DNA of 64,000 bases from Rhipicephalus microplus. Its lineage: Eukaryota > Arthropoda > Arachnida > Ixodida > Ixodidae. Location of the stretch: assembly GCF_043290135.1 (NCBI RefSeq), contig NC_134700.1:236643088-236707087 (forward strand), written 5' to 3'. Under the pieces are notes generated by a model, which was not told where the DNA came from, did not search any database, and worked only from the letters and a program-made list of their open reading frames with translations. This document shows, piece by piece, positions 32,401 through 44,144 of the stretch. Made by a program: the position numbers and the translations under genes. Positions within the stretch are counted from its first letter, which is position 1. Every line of letters starts with the position of its first letter.

Positions 32401-33308
32401 ATATGCCTCATCGCAGGGTCACAACATCGTATTCCAATAGATACCCAGCCACACTGGAATAAAGGGAAATGAAGATGCTGATAGTCTTGCGAAGAAAGCA
32501 TTGAAGGAAGGATGGGATTGCGCAATACCTATGTCTGGGGCGGATATTGGACATTTTATATCGCAAGGAGCTAACCATTGTTCCATGGAGAAGTGGTTTG
32601 AGAGCCCTAAATCAAAGGAAACGGTACTTTATGAAGTTGATCCACACAGAAAATTTTCCATAGCGACAGACCTCCCACGACACCTAGAGACATTGATCCA
32701 CCGACTTAGATTGGAAGTAGCATACACAAACAGCTTCCTGCACAAGATACATCGATCCAACTCACCGGAATGCCATTGTGGTCATGCAGAAGAAAATGTT
32801 CGCCATATTCTTTTGGAGTGCATTAAATACGCGAATGAAAGAGAAGAATTAAAGAACAAATTAGCAAGTTTGGACAGACGGCCCCTCACAATAAAGAAAC
32901 TACTTGGACCATGGCCTGAGATGAATCTCCAGAAAAAGGCAATAATCTTCCTGACAGACTTTTTAGTGGAGACCGGACTGAACAAGCGCCTATGACTGAC
33001 AGCCAGAGATGGGTATTATGTAAATTGTGGTCATGTATATACTGACATTAGATTAGTAAGGTGTGCGTGTAAGTAGTTTATGACTGTGTGAACTGCGTGA
33101 AGAAAACTGTGTATTGGCATGGTATTTGAACTGGTTTCAGTGTGCTGTTATGTTTTTTTTTTCTTTTCCGTATTGTTAATTTTTGGGTACCGTTTTGTAT
33201 TATTATTTTATTTTTCGCTGCAGAACTTTGTGATATGGACTAGCCGAGGCAATAGGCACCTCAACCTCTTCTCAGCAAAACAGTTAAAACAGTACAGAAC
33301 AGAACAGA
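32401..33308 (+). pseudogene. LINE ORF2 C-terminus (RNase H end, Cys-rich tail) and 3' UTR
   Basis: In frame with the fragment at 27059, the sequence gives QGHNIVFQ, a TAG, then IPSHTGIKGNEDADSLAKKA, the end of a LINE RNase H domain; in relatives the residue at the TAG is Trp. A region with CHCGHAEENVRHILLEC (about 32770-32822) follows, the C-terminal HC-rich motif of such ORF2 proteins. The frame ends at 32995 with FLVETGLNKRL. The 3' UTR reaches about 33308 and ends in a loose (ACAGA)n tail. The RNase H and tail motif place it in the I-like group of LINEs. The nonsense codons show it was already dead or died later; element 2 splits it. Confidence 0.82.
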
Positions 33309-34728
33309 CATAACTTTTCATTTTCAACATAGAACACGTAAGTGTAAAAATTCACGTGGCAAAGCTTACCGCAGTGTGCGAAGTGCCTTCGCCACTTTTC
33401 TGTGAGCCCTTTCTGCTTCTTTTCTTCTTCCGTGTTTTTTTCATTCATCTTCTCCATAATTTTCTTTGTTTTAAGTATAAATTACCTTTTTTATTTCTTC
33501 ACTCGACTAATCTGTATTTGTTATTTCGAACTACCAGATACTTTCTTTTTGGTCTCACTCTGTTTTTGTTTATTACTTCATATTTGGCCATCTTAGCACT
33601 GGTCTGTCCAAAGCTACACAACATTTAGCTCCGAGTTTAGGTTACCAGGAAATGTGGGTGGGGCTGGAAGAGCAATAAGTATAAAAATATTATAGTTGCA
33701 AACGCGAAAAAAACATGGAGCTTCCGCATCGCACTGCGGGTGCCGCACATCAAGCTTTTTATTTGTTTCTTTCCCAGCCCAACCCACTCCTGACGAGAGA
33801 AATCAGTAAGGAGATCACGGAGCAGCACGCGGCAAGGACAAACTTCGCCAGCAAGCACCATGAAAGGAAGGATGATTTGTGATTTGACTGAAGCGCAAGT
33901 GAAGACATGCAGAGACAAAAGCTCCTGGCACGTTGGATCAAAGTTTGTTGTACGTCTAGCGGTAACATGGCCGCTAATTAAGGTGCCATCGCACGAACGA
34001 AACCCTTCGAACACCGTACGCAGGATGCTGTCTCACATTGTGTTTTTCTCTTATTGCAATCAAATGCTCTGTCTTCCTAAGCATGATGAACGAGGCTTCA
34101 AAGGACTGTCAACGCATGATGTGAACGTCCTTTGGGTCGTGACATTGTTAGGTTGCACTTGTGACAGCCATCCAGAAGCTACGGTTATTAGCGCTTTTAC
34201 TTTATGTAGATTTCGTTGGTGTCATCATAGACACAACAAGTGGCCTTTGATTTTGTAGATAATGACTTTCTGTTAATATAACTGTACGTTACAAGTACAC
34301 ACGCTAACTCATACGTCTCTTTTTTTAGTAAAAAGAAGTTTAGAGTAGTTGTTCACAGACTCTGTCCTAAATATTCTATAGCACCCGCATCCATCTTCAT
34401 ACTTCTAACAATCTTCACATACCGTGTAAAGTGTACAATAAAACCAACAACAAAAATAAAAAATGATGACGTGCAGTTTTTATTTCTACGTGTCAGCGTT
34501 TTTCTTTAACTTCATGTCACGGTGGAATGCTTATCATTAAGTGAACCCTGAGCTCCAGAAAAAATTGATTAATCGGAAAGTCCTTCCCGTGAGAATGTAA
34601 TTTGCTACTGGGAGTTATTTTAAACAACTATGAGAGATCACGTTGAAATTGTTGTGTGATGCTAGATCCCCTAATGCTTACATCGTTGAAAAATAAATAC
34701 CTTTCGATGAACCTCTTAATGTACTTTG
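33309..34728. other. No gene recognised
   Basis: AT-rich DNA. A T-rich block at 33400-33570 produces Phe-rich frames. Overlapping frames on both strands near 33637-34258 have no recognisable domain. Confidence 0.55.
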
Positions 34729-34987
34729 TCCCTCGTCCCTTGATTTGTGGGGTTTAACGTCCCAAAACCACCATATGATTATGAGAGACGCCGTAGTGGA
34801 GGGCTCCGGAAATTTCGACCATCTGGGGTTCTTTAACGTGCACCCAAATCTGAGCACACGGGCCTACAACATTTCCGCCTCCATCGGAAATGCAGCCGCC
34901 GCAGCCGGGAATCGAACCCGCGACCTGCGGGTCAGCAGCCGAGTACCTTAGCCACTAGACCACCACGGCGGGGCTCCCTCGTCCCTT
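34729..34987 (-). mobile_element. Ruka-like SINE with 13-bp target-site duplication (SINE 4)
   Basis: A minus-strand copy of the SINE at 21312. TCCCTCGTCCCTT at 34729-34741 is repeated exactly at 34975-34987. The B box complement GGAATCGAACC is intact. The frame across it (34745-34951) is a shadow also found in the other copies. Confidence 0.94.
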
Positions 34988-36800
34988 TAACCTCTACGTA
35001 AACGTCTCAGCTATGTTCATTTGGCATGATTTGATAAGAGCTATTCTCTTTATTTTATTTCTCCATGCGGGAAACCTGTACGTGGATGGTAAACGCGAAG
35101 AACATGCGAGAGATACCAAATTCAGTGTGAAGCTCATGCTGACTGTGTTGCCCATTTTCACTTTTAATTTTTGCTAAGACCGACCATTACGGCGTTGGTT
35201 TCTTAACCCACGTTATTCGGTCGTGTAGCGTTTAGGAACCAGAGGAAAAATCAGCACAAAGTTTGAGATTTAATCATAACGTAAACAACAAGGTGATTGT
35301 AGTCCCGAAGCTGACGTCGACATAAATAAAAAAGGTGCCGTGAAAATCATGATAGGTTTTCGAGAGCACTAAGAGGTCTTTTGAAGGGAATTGGCTGCAT
35401 TTCTTTTTTCACGGAGGATACTGATTGGCTAAATAAATGCAACGTAGGGGCAGCAAACCGGCCGCCATAAACTCTGTTACCTTTTTGAAATTTTATTTTT
35501 GTGATGAGAAACATTGCAGTGACTTGATACTTTTGTACATCTTAACGAGGTATGATTCAAATTTTCCTGCAATATTCCTCAAAAATTTATGGTGCAAATT
35601 TCCTCAAATGCCCCTCCAATGCTCCGCCAATCAAACCGATTATATGTTTTCTGCTGCAATGTTACGCCTGCAAACTAACTGCTCATTCTCACCTCCTCAC
35701 CTAAGTTTCCGTGTCCCCTTCACGCGTTTGTGTTCTCTTGGACTGGTCGCTTACCTTAAGGTTACACCTACCATTTTCCTTTCCATTCCTCCCTGCGTAA
35801 TCCCCATTTTAAATTGAACCTTGTGTGTGTGTGCGTGCGTGCATGTGCGCACGCACGTTCTATTTCCTTATTATTTGTCCTTTGCCTATCGCTTTCTCTC
35901 TTTCAACTCTGTATTTCCCAGCCCAACTATCCCGACTCGGATACTACTTTCTGTTTAACCTCCATGCCTTCATCTTTTCCTTCTTTCTCTCTTTTGACTA
36001 AAAATAAGCTTGGTCGGCTATGTGTCGCCGTTGAAAAGAACATGAACGAGACTTACTGCGCAAGAAAGACGCGAATGTGAGATCAAACAGGGACAGCCCA
36101 TCAGATCAGATTGAAATAAGAAAGCTGTTCATGAAGTGCCTTTCTCTTGCGATAAACGCTATATTGTAGATACAGACAACTCTCTGAATGTGCGCCTGCA
36201 TGATCACTGTTTATTTGTGATACGTCAACCTTCGTCACATTCTTTCGTCGCAGATGCAGTTACGTTCTTCACCTTTCGTATCGACTTAGCGGTTGAGATG
36301 GCTCGTTACCGGAGTAGGGCTGATCCGTCACATGTACCTATGGTATTGCTCCGCCGGCGAGGGCTTCGAGTGCGATGGAACAGGCGAGTAAAACTGCTGC
36401 AATAAGCACTGCAGAAAAGCTATGATGTCGACTTGAAAATATTATACCTTAGTGGATATAGGCAATGCCAGTAGTACGTGGAATGACTGCATCTGAAGCT
36501 ATAAACCTCTGCATCCCCTATTTCTAAATAGGACTGCGGCAGTGTACGCATAAGCACCGGTGGAGGTTACCTTTACTACTCGGGAGAGCACACCATGCCG
36601 TTTCTCTCCATAATCGACAACACTTAGAAGTAGTGCAGATAGAGTACCAGTGTTTGTTATGAGGTTGTTGATGCCACCTTTGTGTGGGATTCACGATATT
36701 CTGTGCCCAGGTATATAATATCTTCACCTACCGTGACAGTTAAATCGTGATCATAGGTATTAGCCGTCGTGATGGACATGTTTCACTAGGTGTCAACGAG
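34988..36800. other. No gene recognised; (GT)n at 35822-35857
   Basis: AT-rich DNA with one GTGTGTGCGTGCGTGCATG-type run. Short frames only. Confidence 0.55.
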
Positions 36801-36805
36801 GGTGT

Positions 36806-36840
36806 ATCGACGTAAAACCACGCCGTGGTTTTACGTCGAT
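36806..36840. repeat. Near-perfect palindrome, 17-bp arms, 1-base centre
   Basis: ATCGACGTAAAACCACG is followed by one C and its exact reverse complement. The next flanking bases (GTGT and GCAC) extend the symmetry with one mismatch. Both strands could form a stable hairpin or cruciform. Confidence 0.9.
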
Positions 36841-36860
36841 GCACCAATATACATTCTACC

Positions 36861-36990
36861 AGAGAGAGAGAGAGAAATAGAAAAATGTTTATTGAAAAGC
36901 ACGGAGGTTAACCAGAAGTAAATTTCCAGTTGAAAGTGTCCCTCAATCGTCAGTGTTCATGAGAAGTAGCTGTGGGCGATTGATTTATCC
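36861..36990 (+). repeat. GA-rich dispersed repeat fragment, copy 2
   Basis: (GA)n followed by a purine-rich segment and GGAGGTTAACCAGA, as at 6213. Confidence 0.5.
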
Positions 36991-37134
36991 CTACGCTACC
37001 AGTGGCATAAGTACCCACGTGGGCTTTCAGTTCAACAGGGAGGTATTCCGACACGCTGATTGATGCTAGTGCCTCCCAGGTCATCTGTTCCAAGAAGAGA
37101 AACGCTCTGCCTGACAGCTAAGAAAAAAAATCAG

Positions 37135-37292
37135 AGCATATCCACGGAATGATTGATGATGAGTGGGGTGAAGCATCTGTCTGTCAGCCTGCCTGCCTGT
37201 CTGTCTTGCTGTCTGTCTATCCGTCTGTGGATAAGCTGCGCTGTTTACGCTGGAGGGATGGACAGACCTAGATCATAAGGAGCTTCACCCCT
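37135..37292 (+). mobile_element. Array-bearing repeat, copy B (minimal 158-bp form)
   Basis: It follows an A tract and has the family head (GCATATCCACGGAATGA, GGGGTGAAGC at 37165-37174), a short CTGT/CTGC/CCGT array and the tail GGAGCTTCACCCCT. GGGGTGAAGC and GCTTCACCCC (37282-37291) are exact inverted repeats. It lacks the 236-bp modules. Confidence 0.75.
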
Positions 37293-37702
37293 ACGACGCT
37301 TCATGCATATACACGGTCTCAGATAGCAAAATAAGCCCCACTTCTGTGAAGACACACTGCACTTTTGTGGTATACCGATTCGAAGACGGAAAAATCAGCC
37401 ATGGTTATTTTTGTGCTATTCCTATTCATTATGAATTACCACCTCGCCAAACAGTCTATTGTTCTTTTTACTCATGAGACTAGTTATTACGTGATTTTAG
37501 CTCTGTGACTGGTTGCTACGTGATTTTACGTGATAATTAGTGACGTAACAGACTCATCCATCACAGTGTACTACTCCCCAGAGAAATACGCGCACTACTT
37601 GTGTGAAAAGGGGGACGCACGCCGCACGCATTACCACCTGATGAGAATGATAATTCTCGTTCACTCTACCCGGTGCAACCAAAAGCTTAAAGAGCTCTAG
37701 GG

Positions 37703-38340
37703 CCAAACAACGAAACGTTCCTTTCCTCAGTGAGGAAGCCTTCATTTTTGTGTGGCCGCCTTATGTCACTCTGAACGCTTCCTCACTGAGGAGCCCTCGG
37801 TGAAGGCTTCCTTGGCGCTTCCTCAGCTTAAGGTTGCTTTGGGGCTACCTTCGTGCGCCCTTAGGTCCGCTCCTTGCCCTGAACGAGCGCTTCGCCTCAC
37901 AGCTAGCCCACGTGATGCTTTCGTTTTCGAGGCAACCCTCCCACCCCACCTCTGCGGGGAGACACGAGCGGCGAGCGCGCGTGCACGGTGCCAGGCACGA
38001 CGGCGCGCAGTGTTGCTAGAATCCAGCACGTTTTGCGCTCGCCTACGGTGGCTTTTCACATTCAGTAATCGTAGTTGGAAGAAAGCGTACACGCGTCTCT
38101 ATATTAACACTTCAATTTGGAAGTGATGTGGTGACCCAACTTTTTTTACAGAATAAACGCTTGTGAGCAAAGCTTATATTCGATAATCTCGAACGCAGGA
38201 GCGTGGCAACCATTCCTCCCGCGAGGACGGGTTAAGGGAGCTTTCAGAGTACGCTTGCTTCCTCCGTCGGTACTTGGTTGTAAGGAAGCCTCACGTAAGG
38301 ATAGGACGCGGTCAAAGGAAAGGAACGTTTCGTTGTTTGG
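37703..38340. mobile_element. MITE-like element with 24-bp perfect terminal inverted repeats
   Basis: Positions 37703-37726 (starting CCAAACAACGAAACGTTCC) are the exact reverse complement of 38317-38340. The 638-bp interior is GC-richer than its surroundings and contains several copies of TTCCTCAGTGAGGA-like small palindromes near the left end. No transposase is encoded. The outermost bases resemble TAG...CTA, but a target-site duplication could not be fixed, so the superfamily is open. The open frames inside (37752-38126 and others) have no domain and are treated as chance in GC-rich DNA. Confidence 0.75.
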
Positions 38341-40043
38341 ACACTACTCTTAAAACTATGACACATTGATAGAATAAGAGAAGAGCTTCATATTACACAG
38401 AAATAAGGAACATAGTGATACGAAAGTTAGTACCGCTGAACTTCGAACGCTCATATTGCAAGGTCAAAATATTAGCAAAAAAGATAAAACTCACTCGAAG
38501 TAGATGCATTCAGGCGTGGTAAGAAAAAAAAAAGAAAGCTGCATCAACAAGTGACAAGCATTTCTAGAGATTCTTATCTAGAATCTCCAGAATCATTTTC
38601 ATAGTGTGCCACAGTATTTACAGTGCTAGCATGCCACCAGCTACATCACTGATGTGTCGACGTAAATGCCATATCTTTTTTTTCTTTGTATCAGTGAAGT
38701 TTTCTGTAACGAGTTTGTTGCACCTGCATTGATTAGGTGATTGAATTAATGCAGAATGCAGATACATGGCTTCACCCCGCTGCTTGAGCCTCGTTGTCCA
38801 TGCACGCAAACCACCGTAATTACCGTATGCATGGTGCGTCTAATTAGTGAATATAAAAACAAGCATGCAGAAGTGATGCATAAAAATGTATGACGTCACA
38901 GATAGATGAAGGCGCATACTCAATGAACTTTCAGTAAGTACTACTTTCTCTGCCAGCAGCACGTGCTCGGTTCAGCGCCAGACACGTCTTGTGCATGAGA
39001 TACTATACTTGTGCGTCCTCTAGTTCACATGAGTGATGCTCACGAAGCATTCATGCATGTCACCCGCGCGTTCGATGGTGCGAAGATTTTGTGAAGTAGT
39101 GTGCGAGACAAAGAGAGGGACAGAGACACTGCTGGTTGTTGGTGTCAGATTTAAATAGGTTCGCAGACGCCTCCATAATGAACATGGAAGTGTGCAGTTC
39201 CAATTGAAGCGCGCATAATCGACGATAGTGCTTACTCTGCCGGTCCATGGTAATAGCGTTAAGCATGGCTCTGACTTCTTCAAGAAAGTGAAGAGAAAAG
39301 AACACACAAAAGAAACTGCATGGGTGCTACGAAAAGGAAATTCTTATGAGGAAGAAATATTAAAAACACAGTGCGAAAAAAATCTACAGTTTCCAGACTG
39401 TCTACTTTCTTAAAATGAACTTTAACAGAAATGCAGAATAGAGGGCCGTCAAGCAGTTTTAAAGTAATGGATAGCGTATGCCTAGTTGGTGAGTATACAT
39501 TTTAAAAGATCGTGCGTAAAGCTCTTAGAAAAGAAAGAAATTCAGACACCATGAACGCCTGGCTTAGTTGACTTCTTGCCCGTGTAAGCACTCCCGGTCG
39601 GCTCAGATTGAATGACTAACCAGAATATAGTGTCTTCAACTACACTGAGTCGGGGATGTAGCTGAATGAAAAAATATGATGAAATTGAGAGAAAAATGGA
39701 AATCAACAGCTTACAACGAAATGCAGTTGGTCGGATGACTGTAGCCTTGTTAAACTATCCGCTAAGCTTGAAATATACAACAACCAACTCTACGGGAGAA
39801 CAGAATACGTAATGACACATTTCGTGGGCGTGTGTTTGTATGTGTGCATCCTCGCAAGCAGAAATGCTTCAGATCAGCTCGGCACTTCCGTTGGTGGTAA
39901 TACCCATGTTGCTGCTGGCATCGTTACGCAACTGTCAAAACTCGCTGTATAAAGCATAGGTGACTGTTGATCACATGCCTGTGCGTACAACTTTTGTACA
40001 GGGTTATTTCGTATCATTTCACTTGATAAACAAATTACACCAC
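38341..40043. other. No gene recognised
   Basis: AT-rich DNA with short frames only. Confidence 0.6.
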
Positions 40044-40243
40044 AGGCGAACCTTAAGAGTTCTGAAATTTGGAACAACTAGGGGACCCTAAAGGTTCGCC
40101 TTTAAGAGTCAAACTAGATAGCAATATTCTGTTTCCAGTACGTACCATAGGGACTGCATGTCGCTATAGCACTCAACGTTTAAGGGTGAAGCTTAAAAGT
40201 CCCGCGATTCGGGGCAATAAGAGGACCCTAAATCTTCGCCGTT
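40044..40243. repeat. Two diverged ~140-bp units, each with an inverted repeat
   Basis: Unit 1 has AGGCGAACCTTAAG (40044-40057) facing CTAAAGGTTCGCCT (40088-40101), complementary with one mismatch. Unit 2 has GGTGAAGCTTAAAAG and CTAAATCTTCGCC at 40185-40243. Both carry GGACCCTAAA between the arms and ATGTTCTG-like sequence after them. Confidence 0.6.
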
Positions 40244-40548
40244 AAGAGTTGAAAGTGATAGGGATGTTCTGATTGGGAAACATGTAGTGCGTGGAACCTT
40301 TTGAACTTTCTATGCACCCACTACATGGCCTTAAGGGAACATGTGCAGTAGCACGTGTGCCTTTTGTAGGGGGTTACCTGCTTTCAACTGCAAAAAGTCA
40401 TTATGATAATCACGTGTTCTGACACAAGATGACAATGTGTGCTTATATCACGCATTATAACTGAAATATTTCATGCTGTATTGTCAAGAATGTATACAAG
40501 ACGCATGTGTTTGTAAAGCATGTATTACTTTCACTGCTTTTCCAAGCA

Positions 40549-40775
40549 TTGATATCTGGGGTGTTACGTCGCGAAACCACCATATCATTATAAGAGGCCA
40601 TAGTGGAGGGCTCCGCCAATTTTGACTCCCTGGGGTTCTTTACCGTGCCCCCAAATCTGAGCACACTGGCCTACATTTCCGCCTTTATCGGAAATGCTGC
40701 CGCCACAGTCGGGATTCGATCCCGCGACCGGCGGGTCAGCAGCCGACTTAGCCCCTAGATCACCGCGGCAGGGCG
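40549..40775 (-). mobile_element. Ruka-like SINE, diverged (SINE 5)
   Basis: A minus-strand copy with many substitutions and small deletions (for example in the CTACATTTCCGCC region). Flanks TTTTCCAAGCA and TTTCTAAGCA may be a decayed target-site duplication. Older than SINEs 1-4. Confidence 0.85.
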
Positions 40776-41582
40776 CATTTCTAAGCAGATGAGGTTATTT
40801 TTCCCTGCATTCACAAGCAGATGCGTGGCCGTGTGGAAGAAGATCCGATTGTCATGCAAACGACACGGGTCCAACCCCCCCTGACCCATGGTTTTTTCAC
40901 TGACAATATTATTTGCACCATTGTCGACTCTTGGGTCAGGCATAAGATAATTTTTCACTCACAACGAAAGACGTTGGCACCGACGCCGACGCTGCAATTT
41001 CTGCGAAACGAACTCTTTAATGCTACTGCGTTAATAATGTTGCAGCCGAGACTACGGCGTGTTGATGTCTTAAAGCATAAGCGTTAGAGATGACGCACGA
41101 AGAAGAACCTGTTTGTGCTAAACATTCCTCGCCACTGTCTTGCATATGTGCCATTTCTTGCCCACCACTTTCTGGCCCATTTACCCAATGAAAGCTTCAT
41201 TAAATGGTTTTGGGCGGCAATGTTCGTTCTGATCAGGGTTGAAGCAAAGAAGGACAAACGCTTGAGCAAAATGTTGGAGAGGTTATATATATATCCTGTC
41301 AATTTGCTTTGCTACAGATGCTGCGTGATGACAACATTTGAACACTTTAGGTAACTGCAGGTGAATCGAAATATCTTCGCTAGGTGAGAAACTTTGTAAA
41401 ATTGTGTTTCACTAGGTTGAGTTTTAGCTGTAGTAGAAGTATAAATGACTGATGTGCGTCGGAAGAATAATCCCGAGATATCGCTAAATGTTACTCATTT
41501 TATAAGTTATACCCACAACGACGAAGGTTTTATTCGGAGATTCAGGCCTATATAGTGCACTGAGAAGAAAAAAAATACAACT
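40776..41582. other. No gene recognised
   Basis: AT-rich DNA with short frames. Confidence 0.6.
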
Positions 41583-42015
41583 TATATACGATGTGAATGA
41601 TGGAGAGTGCGGCGAAGCACGCACGCACGGACGTACGTACGGACGAACTTAGAGATAGATAGGTGCACGTATGAACGGACGTACGGACGGATGGGCGGAT
41701 GGATGGATAGACGCACAGACGAATGGTCGGACGGACGCATGGGCGCATAAACGGACGCACAGACCGACGCATCGACGGATGGGCGGTTGGATGCACGGAC
41801 GGATGAACGGATGGACGAACGCTGGGAAGCACAGACAGACTGACGGACGCTTCGCCCCACTCATCCTCATTCACTCCGTGGATATGCTGTGACGCCGTTT
41901 TTATCGACATGCAATGCAATTTTACGACCTTGAAAACTGGCTACTACGACGACATGGAACGACATGGGACGACACGGGATGCACGACCCATGGCGTAAGG
42001 AGCTTCACCCCTTAA
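41583..42015. mobile_element. Array-bearing repeat, copy C (heads inverted around the array)
   Basis: The array (about 41619-41848, GGAC/GAAC/GCAC units) is flanked by two inverted head sequences: 41583-41618 on the plus strand and 41849-41889 on the minus strand, each with the GGCGAAGC core and GTGAATGA/GTGGATATGCTG. A tail GGAGCTTCACCCC follows at about 42000-42012. This is a foldback-type arrangement. Confidence 0.72.
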
Positions 42016-44144
42016 AAACAAAGCTCACAGTGTCACTTGCGCATTCACCTAATACAAGCTAAAGGTGAAAACGATCATCTTTTTTTTTTTTGCTCAGTCG
42101 ATGTCATGGTGTAAGAAAAAAATATTTTCGTACTACGAGGGTGCTACAACGACGTTGTGTGGCGCTATGTCACCTGTCGTCGCAATGTAATTCATTACGT
42201 CATGATTACGTCAAAAACAATTGCGATCCGTCACGTCGTGATGACGACATGTAGTAACGTAATAATGTGACGGGGTATTTTTTTTCATCCCCGACGCCGT
42301 GAGACGGTCAGCGCCAACGGTCAAATTTACCGTTTAAACGAGATATCTAAGACCTTCATGTGTGCCTCTTATATGTGCACTTTCATTCTGCTCATGAACT
42401 GAACTTAGTCGAGCCCACACGACCCAATAATGAGTATTGACGAAGAAGATAGCGTCAAGTTTTGGAGAGGATTGTAATGTGAACATGGGGCAAATCAAGA
42501 CATTACGTACAGAAATATGGTAGAGAAGAAAATCCGCCATAATTTTTACCTGACCGCAGCAATGTTGTCGCTATTTCACAAAAGCGTTAACGGGGCCTTC
42601 AAGGTCACTTTTATTTTAGTAAACGAAGAAATTTAACGTAATATGACCCGCTTTACTATTGCGCTTTGTTAGGAAACATTGCCTGATAATTTTGTTCAAA
42701 TAAGTTTTTTTCGATCAACTATTTGGCAAACTACAGGAAAGCAAAATACATTTTTCTGTTAGAGGAACCTTAATAAAACTAAGGAGGGACTTTTAATGTG
42801 CGCGTCTGTTCTGCCCATGAACGGAACTTAGTGAACCATGCACAAAAACCCATACTGAGCATTGATAAAGACTCGCGCATGAAAATTTGTAAACGAGGTA
42901 TACAATCGAATCTTTAAGTGATGAAGCTGTGAAACGAAAGACGTGATGGCCGAATGAACATGACTCAAGCGAATAAAAATTTTGTTCGCGGCAGTGGATA
43001 TCACAAAAACGTAACAAAAGCAGACATCATTTCAATGGGGTTGTCAAGAGTTTCGAGAAATCTGAAAATGCTGTCCCAATAATAGATACAGCCCAAAAGG
43101 GCAGACAAAGGAAACTGACGACAAAGACATAACTGAAATTTCGTTTGTAACTATACTGGAAGATACTGGAATACACGAAAGCAATACATCGTACACAGTA
43201 GAAACGGCAATTGTAGCACCGTAATTAAGAGGCAACATACCATCCGAGATAAACTTAATCGGCCTTCGTCTGCGACGATATATCAAAGTTCATAGTCGCC
43301 GGCCTTGCTTACAGTTCACGTAAAATGCACTACTTCATCGCAACCATACTCGATATGCAGATGTCACACGATGAGGCCTGGTAAAGCCTAATACCTTCAT
43401 TTTACCCATGGCAAATAAAATATAAACGTTGTCAGAATGTGTCAGTACTTATGGGCTTGTTCATTATTAATTTCATTAATAATATTTTATCTTTCTCTCC
43501 TCGTGGACCACAGAGAATAAATGGATTACGCTCTTATCCGTGCGCTTGCTCTTCTCTTTGCTGTTTCATTAGTCCAATGTCCAGCTCAGCAAAGCAGAGA
43601 CGGGCTATCATACTTCTTGTCCTTTACGTAGGACTCAATGTACCATGGCATTGCCGTCGCTTTATGGGTTATTACTCTAATGTTACCCGAAATGGACAGC
43701 GAGTTTGGAACAAAGGATGAATGACTCGTTTCCTCTTTGTGGTTCAGTGCACACGAACTGTAGCGCCACTCTGTCGTGTTCTGCAAAAAGTAGAACGCTG
43801 ACCAGCGAGTGTGCGTCATCATAAAAATGAAATAAAAAAAACAATGTGGCTAAGCTCGCCGAGCGTGACTTGAATCCACCTCTGCATTAGAATCTGCTGT
43901 CATGGAGTGCTTGGTAGAGAATGGAGCACTCTGAAGCCCTTTCTAGGGCACTCCGACCTATTTTTATAGCTCGAAGTGATCCATGTTCGAATATTCTTAC
44001 TCCATATAAATCATGCATGCATCCGCGAAGCCAGTTAAGCGAATTAGGTTTTACCTCTGCGGGAATGGCGTTTATAATCATGCATTTATATACCTGTGTA
44101 GCATACGCGAATCGAAAGTTTAGTCTCGTTTACAAAAAAAAAAG
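42016..44144. other. No gene recognised; TGACG-rich stretch
   Basis: 42180-42270 is unusually rich in TGACG/ACGTCA motifs. Segments around 42358-42490 and 42783-42980 are diverged relatives (both include ATGAACNGAACTTAGT). No coding domain. Confidence 0.5.

Noticed and set aside
37752..38126. 124-codon frame in GC-rich DNA
   Set aside because: It lies inside the inverted-repeat element, the opposite strand is open too, and no motif is seen.
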